64,000 nt of DNA from Formicarius rufipectus (Eukaryota; Chordata; Aves; Passeriformes; Formicariidae). Below, piece after piece: positions 48,119-59,640 of the stretch; positions within the stretch are counted from its first letter, which is position 1, and every line of letters starts with the position of its first letter. The notes below the pieces were generated by a model, which saw nothing but the letters and a program-made list of their open reading frames with translations, was not told the origin of the DNA and did no database searches. The stretch lies in contig VXAU01000753.1 in assembly GCA_013399695.1 (NCBI GenBank), forward strand, positions 1-64,000, in the 5' to 3' direction. The position numbers were made by a program, and so were the translations under genes.

Positions 48119-48620
48119 AATGATTATAGCTGCTGGGCAAAATTCACAGAATTGTTAATCGATCTTAATCTGGATACGCTGCATCAGTAGCTCTTTCACA
48201 GGGGAAACAGACAAAGCTATGAAAAAAAAAAATTTGAGTTAATTCTTAAATTACAACCTGCAGTGACACTGGAATAGCAAATGCAGCTTTTCGTAACAAA
48301 CACCTGTATTTGAAATACCATCTTTTAAACCAGTTGTTCCAACAGAGAGGACTCTTTTGCTGAAGTTTGTATATCACCCAGCAGTGTGTGTCTCAGAGAC
48401 ATCTAATCAATGAGCTTTTTTAATGGGCTCGACTCTTCCTCTGCTCTGAAAGGGGGAGAATGGATTTACTCTAATCAAAGGTTACAGTCATTATTATAGT
48501 ATGATTGTGTTGGAGGATAAACTTCGTATGGTGCTACTGTCAAATCTGTGTGCTATTTGCCTGGCCCACTGTATGAAGTGTAATGGCCAAGGAGTGGTCA
48601 AGAACTTCTACAGTTCTTTA
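48119..48620. promoter_or_regulatory. Candidate conserved enhancer block
   Basis: Unlike its surroundings, this block has little low-complexity sequence and is dense in recognisable binding cores. These include TTAATCGATCTTAATC (homeodomain or CUT/ONECUT-like ATCGAT), GGATACGCTGC with a CpG, TTTTTAATGGGCTC (homeodomain), and CTAATCAAAGG near 48472-48482 (TCF/LEF-type ATCAAAG). Together with the X-box it resembles a vertebrate conserved non-coding element. No conservation data are available here. Confidence 0.35.
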
Positions 48621-49796
48621 TCCCGTTTTCACCACAAGCTTTAGCCAATCACTTAACATTTCTGTGTCTGTTCCAGGTTCCTATTTTCCTATCCAGCAGT
48701 AAATTGATGCCATCAGACTTAGCTACTACAGAGGGGTGTTGTGAGATCAACTAAGTCAAAATTTATTTTTAAAACATTCTTAAAATCAAGTGTTGTGGTT
48801 AGATGATACACAGCGTATTAATTTTAATGGCCACATGAAGTTAACTAGAAAATTTATTTTCTCCTTTATGATCCCACTAAGTATCCATAAATTTATACGT
48901 CTTGATGTAGCTAACTTAGCATTTAGGAGAGTGCTTTCATTCTAGTTTAATCTAATTCACTTTTAAAGTGAGCAACTGAACCTTCTGAACATATTCTGTT
49001 AGTGTCTTATTCTTGGAATTTCTTGGAAAAGATGTAGTTATAGTACACTAAGGTGATATTTTGCACAACAAACCAATGTAGATATTCAGTGTATTATTAC
49101 TTGAACTGGTATTTCTAATTTGGTGACTGCTCTTGACATTGTTTTCCTCATGTAGAGTACCTCTTGTTCACTTTGCTCTCTTGAACATATTTAACCTAGA
49201 ATATCCAATCTGAAAATATTAAACAGACTAGTGCCTATGAAAAAACTGCCACAAAAAAGTGTCATAGGTGAACGAGTCAAAGGCCCAGTGTAAGTTTCAA
49301 ACAATTACATATTTTGGACTCCACTAGTTGAACAAAAAGGTTGAAGGTATACAACTGAAGACAAATTTTCTTTGGCAACCAATACAGAGAGAGCAAATCA
49401 TACAGTCTTTCACCACATCCTGGAATTTATGAAAATTTTTGATGGCAAAGAAGACTATCACAATATTCAAAGATATATTAGGTCATTAAGCTTTTTGATA
49501 TTAATAAGCAATTAATATAGTTTGTGGAAACAGGGATGTGATCCTATCCCTCAGCATCTGAAACAAGAAACTCCAAATCTGTAAAGGCACATGTGAGTGT
49601 AACTCACTGATGAAATGTACCTTCATGATTCTATTGCATGAAATACTACATGAGATACTGTCCCCCAAGAAAGGAAAACAGTGAAACTGTTTCAGCTGGA
49701 ACGGTACAGTTCCTTTTTTGCTTCATACTAATTAAGACATTTATCCAAAAGATGTACTTCTTCCAACTGACATCTCCAAATCAGAACTGTACTGGA
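48621..49796. other. AT-rich non-coding DNA, nothing recognised
   Basis: No gene or repeat body seen. Confidence 0.55.
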
Positions 49797-49860
49797 TCAT
49801 AGAATCAAAGAATCATTAAGGCTGTAAAAGATCTTTAAATTCATTGAGTCCAACTATTTA
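49797..49860 (-). mobile_element. CR1 LINE 3' tip, about 64 bases
   Basis: Only the extreme 3' end remains in minus orientation. The plus strand reads ATCATAGAATCAAAGAATCA, then AAGATCTTTAAATTCATTGA and GTCCAACTATTT. It is strongly 5'-truncated and diverged. Confidence 0.82.
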
Positions 49861-50304
49861 GATAAAGATTTTTGATGGCAAGAGTAAAGAAGGATGGACC
49901 TAAAACAGGCAGCATGAAATTGCTACAACAAAACTGTTTTTTCCTTCTAGTTTTCTCATGTTTGTGTCTGATCCTTTCTTTCATTTTCACAACAATTTAT
50001 TCATTCTCACCTCACTATTTATAACAAATTCCTAATTTATTCCAGTCTCTTTTCATTTTATCTACTGTTAATTCATTTTTTAAAAAAGACTTCCCCTCCC
50101 ATTCTGCATCGTGTTGCCTTACTACCTTCCTTTCTACCTTACAGCAGTTACTGTGTTAAAATATTTTTATTAAACATCTCACTGAAGAAACTTGTCTGTT
50201 TTATCTAAAAGAAACACATATTGCACTATAATTAGGAAAAAATGGATCATCTTAAAAGGCTGAAGTTAAACATATAAAGCTCCCATGGTATGTTTACATT
50301 TAAA

Positions 50305-50350
50305 CTCAATGATCCTAAACGTTTCATCCAACCTAAATGATTCTATGATT
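50305..50350 (+). mobile_element. CR1 LINE 3' tip, about 45 bases
   Basis: Plus-oriented CR1 3' end: CTCAATGATCCTAAACG, TTTCATCCAACCTAAATGAT and the terminal TCTATGATT. It lies about 440 bases from a minus-oriented tip, pointing the opposite way. Confidence 0.82.
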
Positions 50351-51116
50351 AATTTTTTAAACAAGGTTTTCAGATTTTTTTTCAAAGATATTATATAACA
50401 CACACACATTCACACACATATAAATGACTGTCAGCTGTTTTTCAGCCTTCCTAAGAAGGTTACAAAAGGTAGAAAGCTTTGAACAAATTAAGACATTTCT
50501 GTATGAAAGACAGAAATAAAAATGTGCATTCATTTGAATATTATGATACATTGGAAATTCTTATTATAGGCAATGTCATGTATATAACACAGGATGCTAC
50601 TCAAGAATGCTTTAGAAGTCACAGGTGAAACAGAACAAAGTGCTTCATCCTTTTCTCATACCATTAATATAAAATAAATCTTAGAAAAGGCCCTTAATTG
50701 TAATCTTCCAAAGCTTTTCTATCAGGACAACCCAGTTTTAAACCTTTTTCCCCCTCTTACCTATACAAAATGAAATGTAGCTAAACAAAATACACTGCTG
50801 TCCAATAAATGCTTTTTCATCTAAAACACATCAGTACAATTCCCTTTGAAATGCTATTTTATACCAGATGCCTAATTAAAAAGGCACATTGTTTATGCAA
50901 TTTTAACAATATTCCAAGTAATGGACAAAAACACTGCTTTTAGGTTGAAATCCCCATTGACTTAATCAGGACTTCTGCCAAAATGTAAAATTTCTTACTC
51001 ACACTTGACAGGAGTTATATTTTTCCTGTGTAATATTTGATTTTTCCTTTACTGTCACTAATGCAAGATGTCATGACAGATCAGACATGTATAACAGATC
51101 TCATATATAGGTGATT
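50351..51116. other. AT-rich DNA with a short (CA)n run
   Basis: ACACACACAC with one interruption lies at about 50397-50419. Nothing else is recognised. Confidence 0.6.
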
Positions 51117-51155
51117 AAAAAAACCCCAAAAACAAAACAAAAAAAGACAAACCAA
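51117..51155 (+). repeat. A/C low-complexity tract
   Basis: A6C4, then AAAAACAAAAC and A6 units. It is the last of the plus-strand A/C tracts. Confidence 0.8.
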
Positions 51156-54100
51156 ACTATTTAAAATGGTAAAGTGTATAAAAGATGATTCAGACCAATA
51201 GTTTATGAATGACATTTTATAATATACTTGTCAGGGAATAATCTCTACATCCTCTCTAATTAACCACATGGGACCTTGTAAAAATAAAAGTTTTGTCCTT
51301 TCCTTTGACTCTAAATATAGAAAGTTTTAACATGTACAGTACTGTTAGGTAGAACCATTCACAGAAGACTGAACCTTAGAAAGCCTTTTGGAGCTGATTG
51401 AATCCTGTCCTTGTTTTCATTTGCTGAGCGGTGAGTCGGGGTAGAGAGGCGCAGACTGCAGCCCCTGCAGACTGCAGCAGAGCAGAGGTGCACAGAGCTA
51501 TGAATTGGTAATTCCAGGATTTGGATTCAAGCTACAGTGGAGCACACCATATGTGATATCCATTAGGGACTTTTACACAGCTTTCCTGCTGCCTGCATGC
51601 CTATCACCCTGACCTCAGAGCTGGCTGTCAGCACATCAGATACCTCAGCTACAAAATTTAAAGACTGAAAAACTGAGCCATAAAAGTTTCAAACTAGATA
51701 TACTTAAGTGCATTCCCCAACCAGAGGTTAATTATATTGCCCTATTATTTATGAGGATATAGAAGGCAAGAGACTTGTTCCACTTACCCTGGATTTGTAG
51801 AAAGCCAGAAATGGCACCTCTCATCTCTCCCTTCCAAGCCATGTTATCCTTAGCCTTTGGGCTATGGTGCTGGAAGGACACAAGACTTACCCCCCAAAAG
51901 CCTCCTACACGGGGAATGCTAAACGGCCTGAACAGTTCCAAAACCAGGTTTAAACATCAATGACAAGACAAGCGAGTCTCTTGTTGTTTCTCTTGTAAGG
52001 GGGGTGTCTAATGAACATTTATCAAATAACGCAACATATTCTGCCAAGAGCATAACGGGAATGCAATATGCATATCTGCGGCAAAACTGCACATTTTGCC
52101 AAACTCAGATGATTCACTGCATACTCTGAAAGAGTTTACTATTCTAGAGTTCACAGCCCTCCATATGGAAATTGTATGTACTTAAGGTGTGAAGGTAACT
52201 TTTATTCATTATCTTCAAAAATCAATAGAAACATTCAAAAATAAAGGCATTGCAGCATATGTTCTAACAAAGTCTGTACATGTTTTGTCACATATTCCCC
52301 ATAAACCTGTACAAATAATGGATTGCTCACTCAACAACAGAACAAAGACAGAAATCAGGTCAGCCAGACCTGAAATACTTCATTCAATCCAATAAAAAAA
52401 TTTTTGTCTGGAAGAGAGAACATTATTTCTTTTGCCTCATTTACTTTTGGACATTTTGCACCATCTTTGAATGCCAGTTTAAAAAGACAAGTTCAAAATT
52501 ATTTTGCATCTTTTAAATAAGATATTTTGGCTTTTTCAAAACAAACCTTACATTAAAAATGTCAATACAAAACACTGTAATGTCAGATCTTTTTTCTTCT
52601 TTATTCAACTTATTTGTTAACTCTGACTTGAAAGTTTTAAGGTAAGACTGGGATAGCTTTCTGTGGCAAATTTGCTATTAAAAATGTCACCATCTGTACT
52701 GAAGATATATATTCCCTGTAGTTAGATTTTTAGCTTTAAGCTATCATTTCTGACAAATATGCACCTCTGATTTTTTTAATTTTGCTTTTTGTACTCAAAG
52801 GTATAGTTTTGTTGCAGCCACGTTAATTAAAACCAAGACAAAGGAATCATTTCCCCCCCATATTTAAATATAACACAATCCCTTTAATATTTCAGAAAGA
52901 TCACAATATGTTTACTAATTTCATCAATCTGCTTCTGGAATGAGTGCCCAACTGCACAACAAAACCCACAAGAAGCTATCAGCATCTTGTGGGATCAGTC
53001 TTTTTTTTGGTTATCTTTCTTGAGTCTCTAAACCAATAGGAAAAACCTTACTAATTTTATTTGCTCTACAGCAATAACTCCAGAGCAAGTGAGGTTGTGC
53101 ATTAACTTGTGCAACTCCAAAGGTGACATCTGAAAATTCCTCCTTCCATTTATTTGGGGTTTTGAAGTCTACATTGAACTTAAAATGATTATCACCAGCT
53201 TTTTTCTTTTTTTCCAAAATAAAATTAGTAGACAAGCAAAGTACTTTCGTTAAAATCTGTGTTTCTCTCAATATCTCATCTCCTCAGTCAATGAAGCAGA
53301 AAGGTAACAAATGTTCCAAATGCAATTCTGTCTCAATGATACCTTTGTTAGAAAAGGGTTTAAGTTTTGTTAGGAGCATGATAAAAATACATCATAAAAT
53401 TCTCAAATAAAGTTTTAAATGATACACACCATAATACCTTTTTTTTTTCGATTATACATCGAATGAGCACATATCTCTGCTATAAAAACATACCATAAAA
53501 TAGCAACAGAGGGTTTTATGTATGAGTGAATTGTAAAGAACTGAAAACAACATAACATGTTTCCTTTTCATGAAGCATTAAAGACCATACTGTCACAGAT
53601 ACCAATATCTATCTATTTATTTTAAGATTCTAGTGATCTAGACGAACATGCTTAGTCTTTAGAGATTTGGATTCTCACAGATTCAGTTGCCATAAGACCT
53701 TTTAGTTCAGGAATCAAAAATAAAACAAAAAGTTGTTATTGTTTCAGTAAAACTTGCACCTTTTAAGCCCAAGTCACAGAGTGTTAATTCATCTCTTAAG
53801 AAGAAATTTTAAACATTGCAGCTTGTTTTTTCTTCCCTTTTGCAAGTTCTATACATTACCCTGAGCTAGCAGATTTCTGGAGCTTCCAATCTACACAACC
53901 TTGAAAAGGTTATGTATGACAGGTTATTATGTTCTATTAAAAACAGACCTGTTTTATCAGGCAGAGAACTATGGGACAGCAACACACAATGTGATCTACA
54001 TCTCAACTGAAAACCTAACTAAATTATAATCTCCTATCAGTCTGCAAAGTTCCATTTGATACACAAATTCTGGCTTTTTAATCTCCTGTCTATGAGGTCC

Positions 54101-55330
54101 TGATTTTTCATGTTCTCTCGTGAATATTTCCAGATTCCAAAGAAACAGAGTCTTAAGAGTCAGAATAAAAAAAGACATGCCCTCTTATGGGTTTGAGTTG
54201 TGTTGTTAATTTCTGATGGCTAATAAGGTGTTAGCTCCAACAAAAGTTTCTGTTGCAGTGAAATTTCACATTTGCTATTTCTCTCACTCCACTACCTCTT
54301 AAACAATCATAATGCTTTAAGAGGTATTAATGCACTAGTATTTCTATCAGATGAGTTAATTCTATATCTTTCCTCTATTTGGTTATCTCTTTTTATGAAA
54401 TTCATAGGACTTGCTCTTCAACTGCTGATCACTTTCAGATTTGATTCAAAATTACCAAAGCAGAAGAAAATCAGACAAGGGGGCAAAACTCAGTATCATG
54501 GCCTAATACAGTTTTTGGTCCAGAAAAAATAAAAAATACTGTTTTTTCCCCACTTTTCCCATTGCAACCCATGTATTTCCTTTTCTTCTTTATCCATGTC
54601 TGAAAGCTTTATGCTATAGAGCTAAGGCATGAGAATGCTTTCAATATTTCAGCTGGCAATTTCTGCCATTCATTTGTAAAGATTTTGCTTAGCAAATTCA
54701 GTCACTTAGATATTTGGCCACAAAGCTCTAAGTTATCCTTAAAACATTCAGTTAGTTAAGTATGTATGAGTAATTTATATAACCCCTTTCCATTATAAAT
54801 ATGTATATCTTTCAAAATTACATTTTATCATCTGCCTATTCTTCCAATTCTGTTTAATTCATCTGAAATGCTTCACAGCTTTGTCTTCTTTCCACTATCC
54901 AAAATAATTGCATTCCATCTGCAAATTGCCCTGTGCCTGTCTAGAACATTATCGTATTTCTATAGAACTGTCTAGGACAGATTTCAAACTGTATACAGAC
55001 TTTCCCTGGTCCAGGTTGTCTTAGAATAACCTCAGCCATATGCCTTCTGCCATACTGCAGACAGTCCATTCATTTCAATCAGTTTTTGTGATCACTGACA
55101 CTCTAACCTTCCCTAGTATTTTTTTTTTTTTGCCAGAAGTATTTTCTTTCCTTAGAATTTTAGAGTGATAGGACTTTGTCAAATTTATTTAGTAAGTACA
55201 AATAAATTACCTCAGACTCTTTTCCAATTACTACTAATTCACTAACACTATCAGAGATTCCATTAAGCCAAAAGAAATCCATTTTTCCTTTACAGAAACT
55301 ATTCCTGTTTGTTCCAATCCCATTACGTTT

Positions 55331-55362
55331 ATCTCATTAGAAATATCTCATTAGAAATATCT
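55331..55362 (+). repeat. 14-bp tandem repeat, 2.3 copies
   Basis: ATCTCATTAGAAAT occurs at 55331-55344 and again without change at 55345-55358, followed by ATCT. The identical copies suggest a recent duplication or replication slippage. Confidence 0.85.
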
Positions 55363-58300
55363 GGCACAGATTTTATGATGTGCAATTCCCAAGATCATCC
55401 CTAGAGTTTCTGAAAAGACAGATAAATATTTCCTGCCATCTAGTCCTCTGAATGGAAAGCTGTGACACTGCACATTTTTAATAACTACCCATCAGCAATC
55501 TTATTCTATCTAATTAATACTGCCTGTGAGAGAGACTTTTTGGCTACTTTTTTCTTCTGAAAATATACAATACCACCACCAACTCATGAGAATCTAGTCA
55601 AATTACATCAAATGTAAATTTACTGATATCTCTGGAAAACAGACTGTACCAAGCAGATAGAGTTCTTTGCTCCTAGGATCTTGCTCCTTTGCTCTTTTGC
55701 ACCTGAAGCATATCCACAGTTCTGGGAACTCAGGAAAGTAGTTTGACCACACCTGAAACCCTCCCAAACCTGCAAAAGAGCAGCTGACACAGTTATAAAT
55801 AAAGATGAGGACAAGTGGGTGGTAGATTCCTACTCTATGAACCTAACACTTCAGAAAAATACATGGCACTGGAGCAGGAATATCTGGGGTCTACATGGTC
55901 TAGCACTGCACTTACACTAATTAGTTTTTGAGCAATGCAAAACACTACCCCCACCACTTTCTCCATCTCTTTCTGCAAAAACAGCCTGAAGTGGGAGTTG
56001 TGTGGTAGATGCAGTGCATAGAAAGTCTAAACAGGGGATTAAAATTATAAAAAATATGATTTCTTGTCTTTTCTGTCTTTTTAATTTTTACTCATACGGT
56101 CATTCTTGCCCCACACTGCCATGGATGCAGCTGCTTGGGTAGCCACAGTGCCCCCAGCGAATGAACCTTCCCCTTCCCTAAAGTCATTCAGACCACACGT
56201 GTTAGAGGGAAAGGGAAGCTGGGAAAGACACTGCCTGTCCAAGGAAACAGGCAATTCTGGGAGAAAACATTTCCAGAGTATAACAACTTCTTGCAAATTC
56301 TGCATCTCAACATTCCATAAAGCGTTGCCCTAGTGATTTTTGTGTTTACATGAAAAATTGCTAACTTATTTCTTCTTAATTAGCTTTTATCACGGGTTAA
56401 AAGGACACTGCAGCCCTCAAGACATTACTAGAGAAAATTAGAGTATACCATGATGCTTTCCACCAGTGATCCCAGCAGGGAGAGTGTGTCAGACTAAGGC
56501 CATTACTAAATAATTACAATACTCTAATAGATAAAATTATAGAGAATTTGACAGCCTACCTATCATAGGCCTTCAATGTCACATCTAGTAGGCCAACAGA
56601 TAAAGTTTATGTGAACACAGGTGGACATGGGTGTCCCTGAGAAAAAAGGGTCCCCCCCAGGATGTGCCAAATCTTGTTATATTACATCTCAAGACTCTTA
56701 ACAAAGCATTGACCCTATTGTAATTAAGAAAACTCATTTTTACTAACCATTATAATTATGCTGAAAAACCCCTCCAATTGAGAGTATAGTAACACTCATC
56801 AACTCAGTTAAACACATGTGGAGAATTAAATCAAGGACATTCATTACCACAGTAAGAAAGTGGTGATATGTTAGTTAGGGCGTTAATTTCTATATTCAGC
56901 AATCATGGCAGAGTCTTACTTTTTAGGTCCCTTTAGTTAAACAGGGACTCTATTTTCAGAACCATTTTCCATTAACACCAAGGATATGTTTTTTTTTGGC
57001 TTTGTTCAAAATGTGTATTTTCCCATGTATTTCTCACTCAGTACAGTGCTAACGGGAAAAGCCAATAAATGTAACAAGATCACTCTGGTCTATGATTCAG
57101 CCTCAAGATATGAACGTCTCTAGCTAAAGAAATTACAAAGGAAGTATACAGTAGTTAAAAAAATAAAATTTGATTTTAATAGATAGATTATTAGATAAGA
57201 TTTGAATATACACAGGGATTCCTATTAATTTCTCCTCATTTGCATTGGTTTTAGCCTGGCCAACTCTCTGGTATCACAACGTTAAAGCTTTTCTTTGTCT
57301 ACATAATGCTTAGGACAATGGAACCCTGCTCGGCTACCACAGCCCCTGGGTAATACCATAATCTAAATTATCATCATCATTCAGATTGAATTAAGAGGCT
57401 TGGAAAGAATATGCATCTAGGGAGGAATTTCCAGACCAGTCTTAGATTGTTACTGATAGCTGCAGTGAGAAGGGCAGTAGCATATCTGCTTTGATGCATT
57501 CAGGGGCTGGTAGGGCTGCACTAACCTGGTCAATAACCTTGATGTAGCAAAGATTATTTAATCTGAGCTCTGCTACAGGATGATGGCTTGAAGAATGGAT
57601 GAATTTCATCCTCTCCCACACCTCATTATCAGATGAGATTCTCAAAAAGAATTTAAAAGAGTTTGTGACTTACAGTTCTTTGAAAAAATCAAAGGGAGAT
57701 GTATTCCTGCCTAAATTAGGCTGAAACCTACTTTTTCCAAAAGCCAGAATATAAAAGACTTTTAAAATTCTATATAAACACCACTGTCAACCCGGGTTCA
57801 GCAGTGTTTGGGAAAATTTTGTACTTATCCACCCACACATGATCCAACTGAAGTCTGCAGAGCATTCACCCACAGGGGGATATGACCCACTGTGTTTTTA
57901 TATAGAATGGTGGAGTAACACTAACAAACCCAAAATTTTAGTGTGAAGTCCAGCAAAAATCATCTGGGGGCTGCTATTTTTTTTCAGGTTTCTTCCTCTA
58001 TAATCCCCAGAGGCAACGCAATGAGCAGCTACTGTATGGGCTCAGCCTCCTTTGAATATTAAATTACTGAAGTTCAGAAGAATTTAATTAGCATCTCACC
58101 TACTTACCATCTTACAACGATGCCTCTCCTACAGTTATGCTACTACATTACAAGCAATTTCAGCTTAATTGAATAACTGGAGTAAAACCCAGGTTCCAAT
58201 CGCCAGAATATATATTAAGATAGTTATAACTGAGTTAAAGAAACAGAAAAAGATGATACCTATGCATGCTATGATACCACATTTATGTCAGATACTCTAG

Positions 58301-58789
58301 TATTCATCCCTAACATTCACCTTAATATTACCACACTATCAAAAAAGTACATTTAAACAACATTGCAGATACGTTAATGGGTCTGGATGTGAGAAGCTAA
58401 ATAATTACAAAGTCAAATAAGGCTCTAAGGTATCAAAATATAGCCTCTAAATTACCTTCACATATCCTCCTTATTTTAAAAGTTCGTGCTTTTTTCCCCC
58501 CAGCTGCAAATACCTATGTGCACTTCAGTCACTGATAGCCAAAATCCCTTCTCATACTTCCTCACACTCAAACTACTTGAAAATAAATTTTCCTACAAAT
58601 ACTTCGTACTGGAAGCAAGAAAATAAAAAAATTTGTAGAGACATTGAGGGAGAGAGGAAAAGAGCAATGGGACAAAGCCCATATTGAATTTTCCTCAGCT
58701 TATTTCTCCATCCTGCTGCAGTTCATGTCATTCCAAATTGGCTCTGATCCCCCTTGGTTTGAGATAACGACCTGGCATAGGAGATCAGC

Positions 58790-58800
58790 TGCTGAGTCAT
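58790..58800 (+). promoter_or_regulatory. MARE/AP-1-like site
   Basis: TGCTGAGTCAT contains the AP-1 core TGAGTCA with the 5' TGC extension recognised by MAF and NRF2-sMAF dimers. The 3' half of a full MARE (GCA) is absent. It lies in a mixed-composition stretch at 58700-58900. Chance matches are common, so function is only inferred. Confidence 0.3.
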
Positions 58801-58964
58801 CCTGCTTCAGCAAGAAAGCATGAGGAGAAGAGGTTTGCTGCTAAAGGCAGTATATGAAAGGTGTAAAGCCACAAGATCTGTGTTTCTGGGGGCTCTGTAG
58901 TCCTGTTGAGTACAAAGAGTTTCTAAGTAATTATGTTCTGAAAGATAAACCTGCACTGGGAAAC

Positions 58965-59168
58965 ATGGAATTCAAGTTGGAAAAGGCCTCTAAGATCAAG
59001 TTCAACCATTAAGGTAACACTGCTAGATCTAACACTAGGCATATCTTTAAGTACTACATTTACATGTTTTTTGAATACTGCCAAGGGTGGTGATTCCACC
59101 ACTTCCCTGAGCAGCCTCTTCCAATGCTTGACCACCCTTTCAGTGACAAAGTTCATCCTAATATCCAA
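58965..59168 (-). mobile_element. CR1 LINE fragment with ORF2 C-terminal end
   Basis: Minus-oriented CR1. The plus strand shows TCAAGTTGGAAAAGGCCTCT and AAGATCAAGTTCAACCATTA, then GGTGGTGATTCCACCACTTC, CTGAGCAGCCTCTTCCAATG and CTTGACCACCCTTTCAGTGA. The 81-codon minus frame over it (58923-59168) reads MNFVTERVVKHWKRLLREVV near its start, which is the C-terminal end of CR1 ORF2. It is a broken remnant, not a host gene. Confidence 0.93.
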
Positions 59169-59461
59169 ATAGTAGGAAATACCTATCCTGCTTCTCTGCA
59201 GTTACACTGTAAATATGAGTTTGACTCTGCAGTATCCAAATGAGGAAGATACAGCCCCTAAACAGACACACACAGAGTCCTTCAAAGACATAAATGTGGA
59301 AATTCCCAATACACAAAGTGATGAATGAGAATCGAGGATACAAACTAAGTTTCTCAAAGTAAGCCCAACACTTCATTTTTTTTAGTAGCTGTAATAGACT
59401 GATATATTGATGCTCTACCACTTCGCTCACCACTGCTTTCCTTTCATTTAGAAACATAACA
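59169..59461. other. Non-CR1 spacer between two oppositely oriented CR1 fragments
   Basis: About 290 bases without CR1 similarity, so the flanking fragments come from two insertions rather than one inverted copy. It lies inside a 102-codon minus frame (59158-59466) with no recognisable domain. Confidence 0.55.
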
Positions 59462-59640
59462 AGCACAGGCTCCCCAGGGAAGTGATCATGGCATCAAGTT
59501 TGCCAGAATTCAAGAGGTGCTTGGACAAAATTATCAGGCACGTGGTGTGATTCTTGGGGTTGTCCTGTGCAGGGCCAGGAGTCAAACTTTGTAATCCTTG
59601 CTGGTTCATCCCAATTCAGGATATTCCATGATTCTGTGAT
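59462..59640 (+). mobile_element. CR1 LINE 3' end
   Basis: Plus-oriented CR1 of the subfamily with GCACAGGCTCCCCAGGGAAG, TGATCATGGCATCAAGTTTG, CAGAATTCAAGAGGTGCTTG and TGTGCAGGGCCAGGAGTCAA. It ends TTCAGGATATTCCATGATTC followed by TGTGAT. It is fairly well preserved over about 180 bases. Confidence 0.94.

Larger units (their letters stand above)
51156..58964. other. 7.8 kb of non-coding DNA, repeat-poor
   Basis: No CR1 recognised over 7.8 kb. A GC-richer patch at 51420-51490 holds a near-duplicate of GCAGACTGCAGC (51451-51462 and 51468-51479). A 14-base tandem repeat at 55331-55362 is listed separately. At 56100-56300 opposite-strand frames of 74 and 75 codons overlap, a composition effect. 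A MARE/AP-1 match at 58790-58800 is listed separately. Confidence 0.45.

Noticed and set aside
59158..59466. 102-codon minus-strand ORF
   Set aside because: It covers the spacer between two CR1 fragments, with no domain and no splice support.
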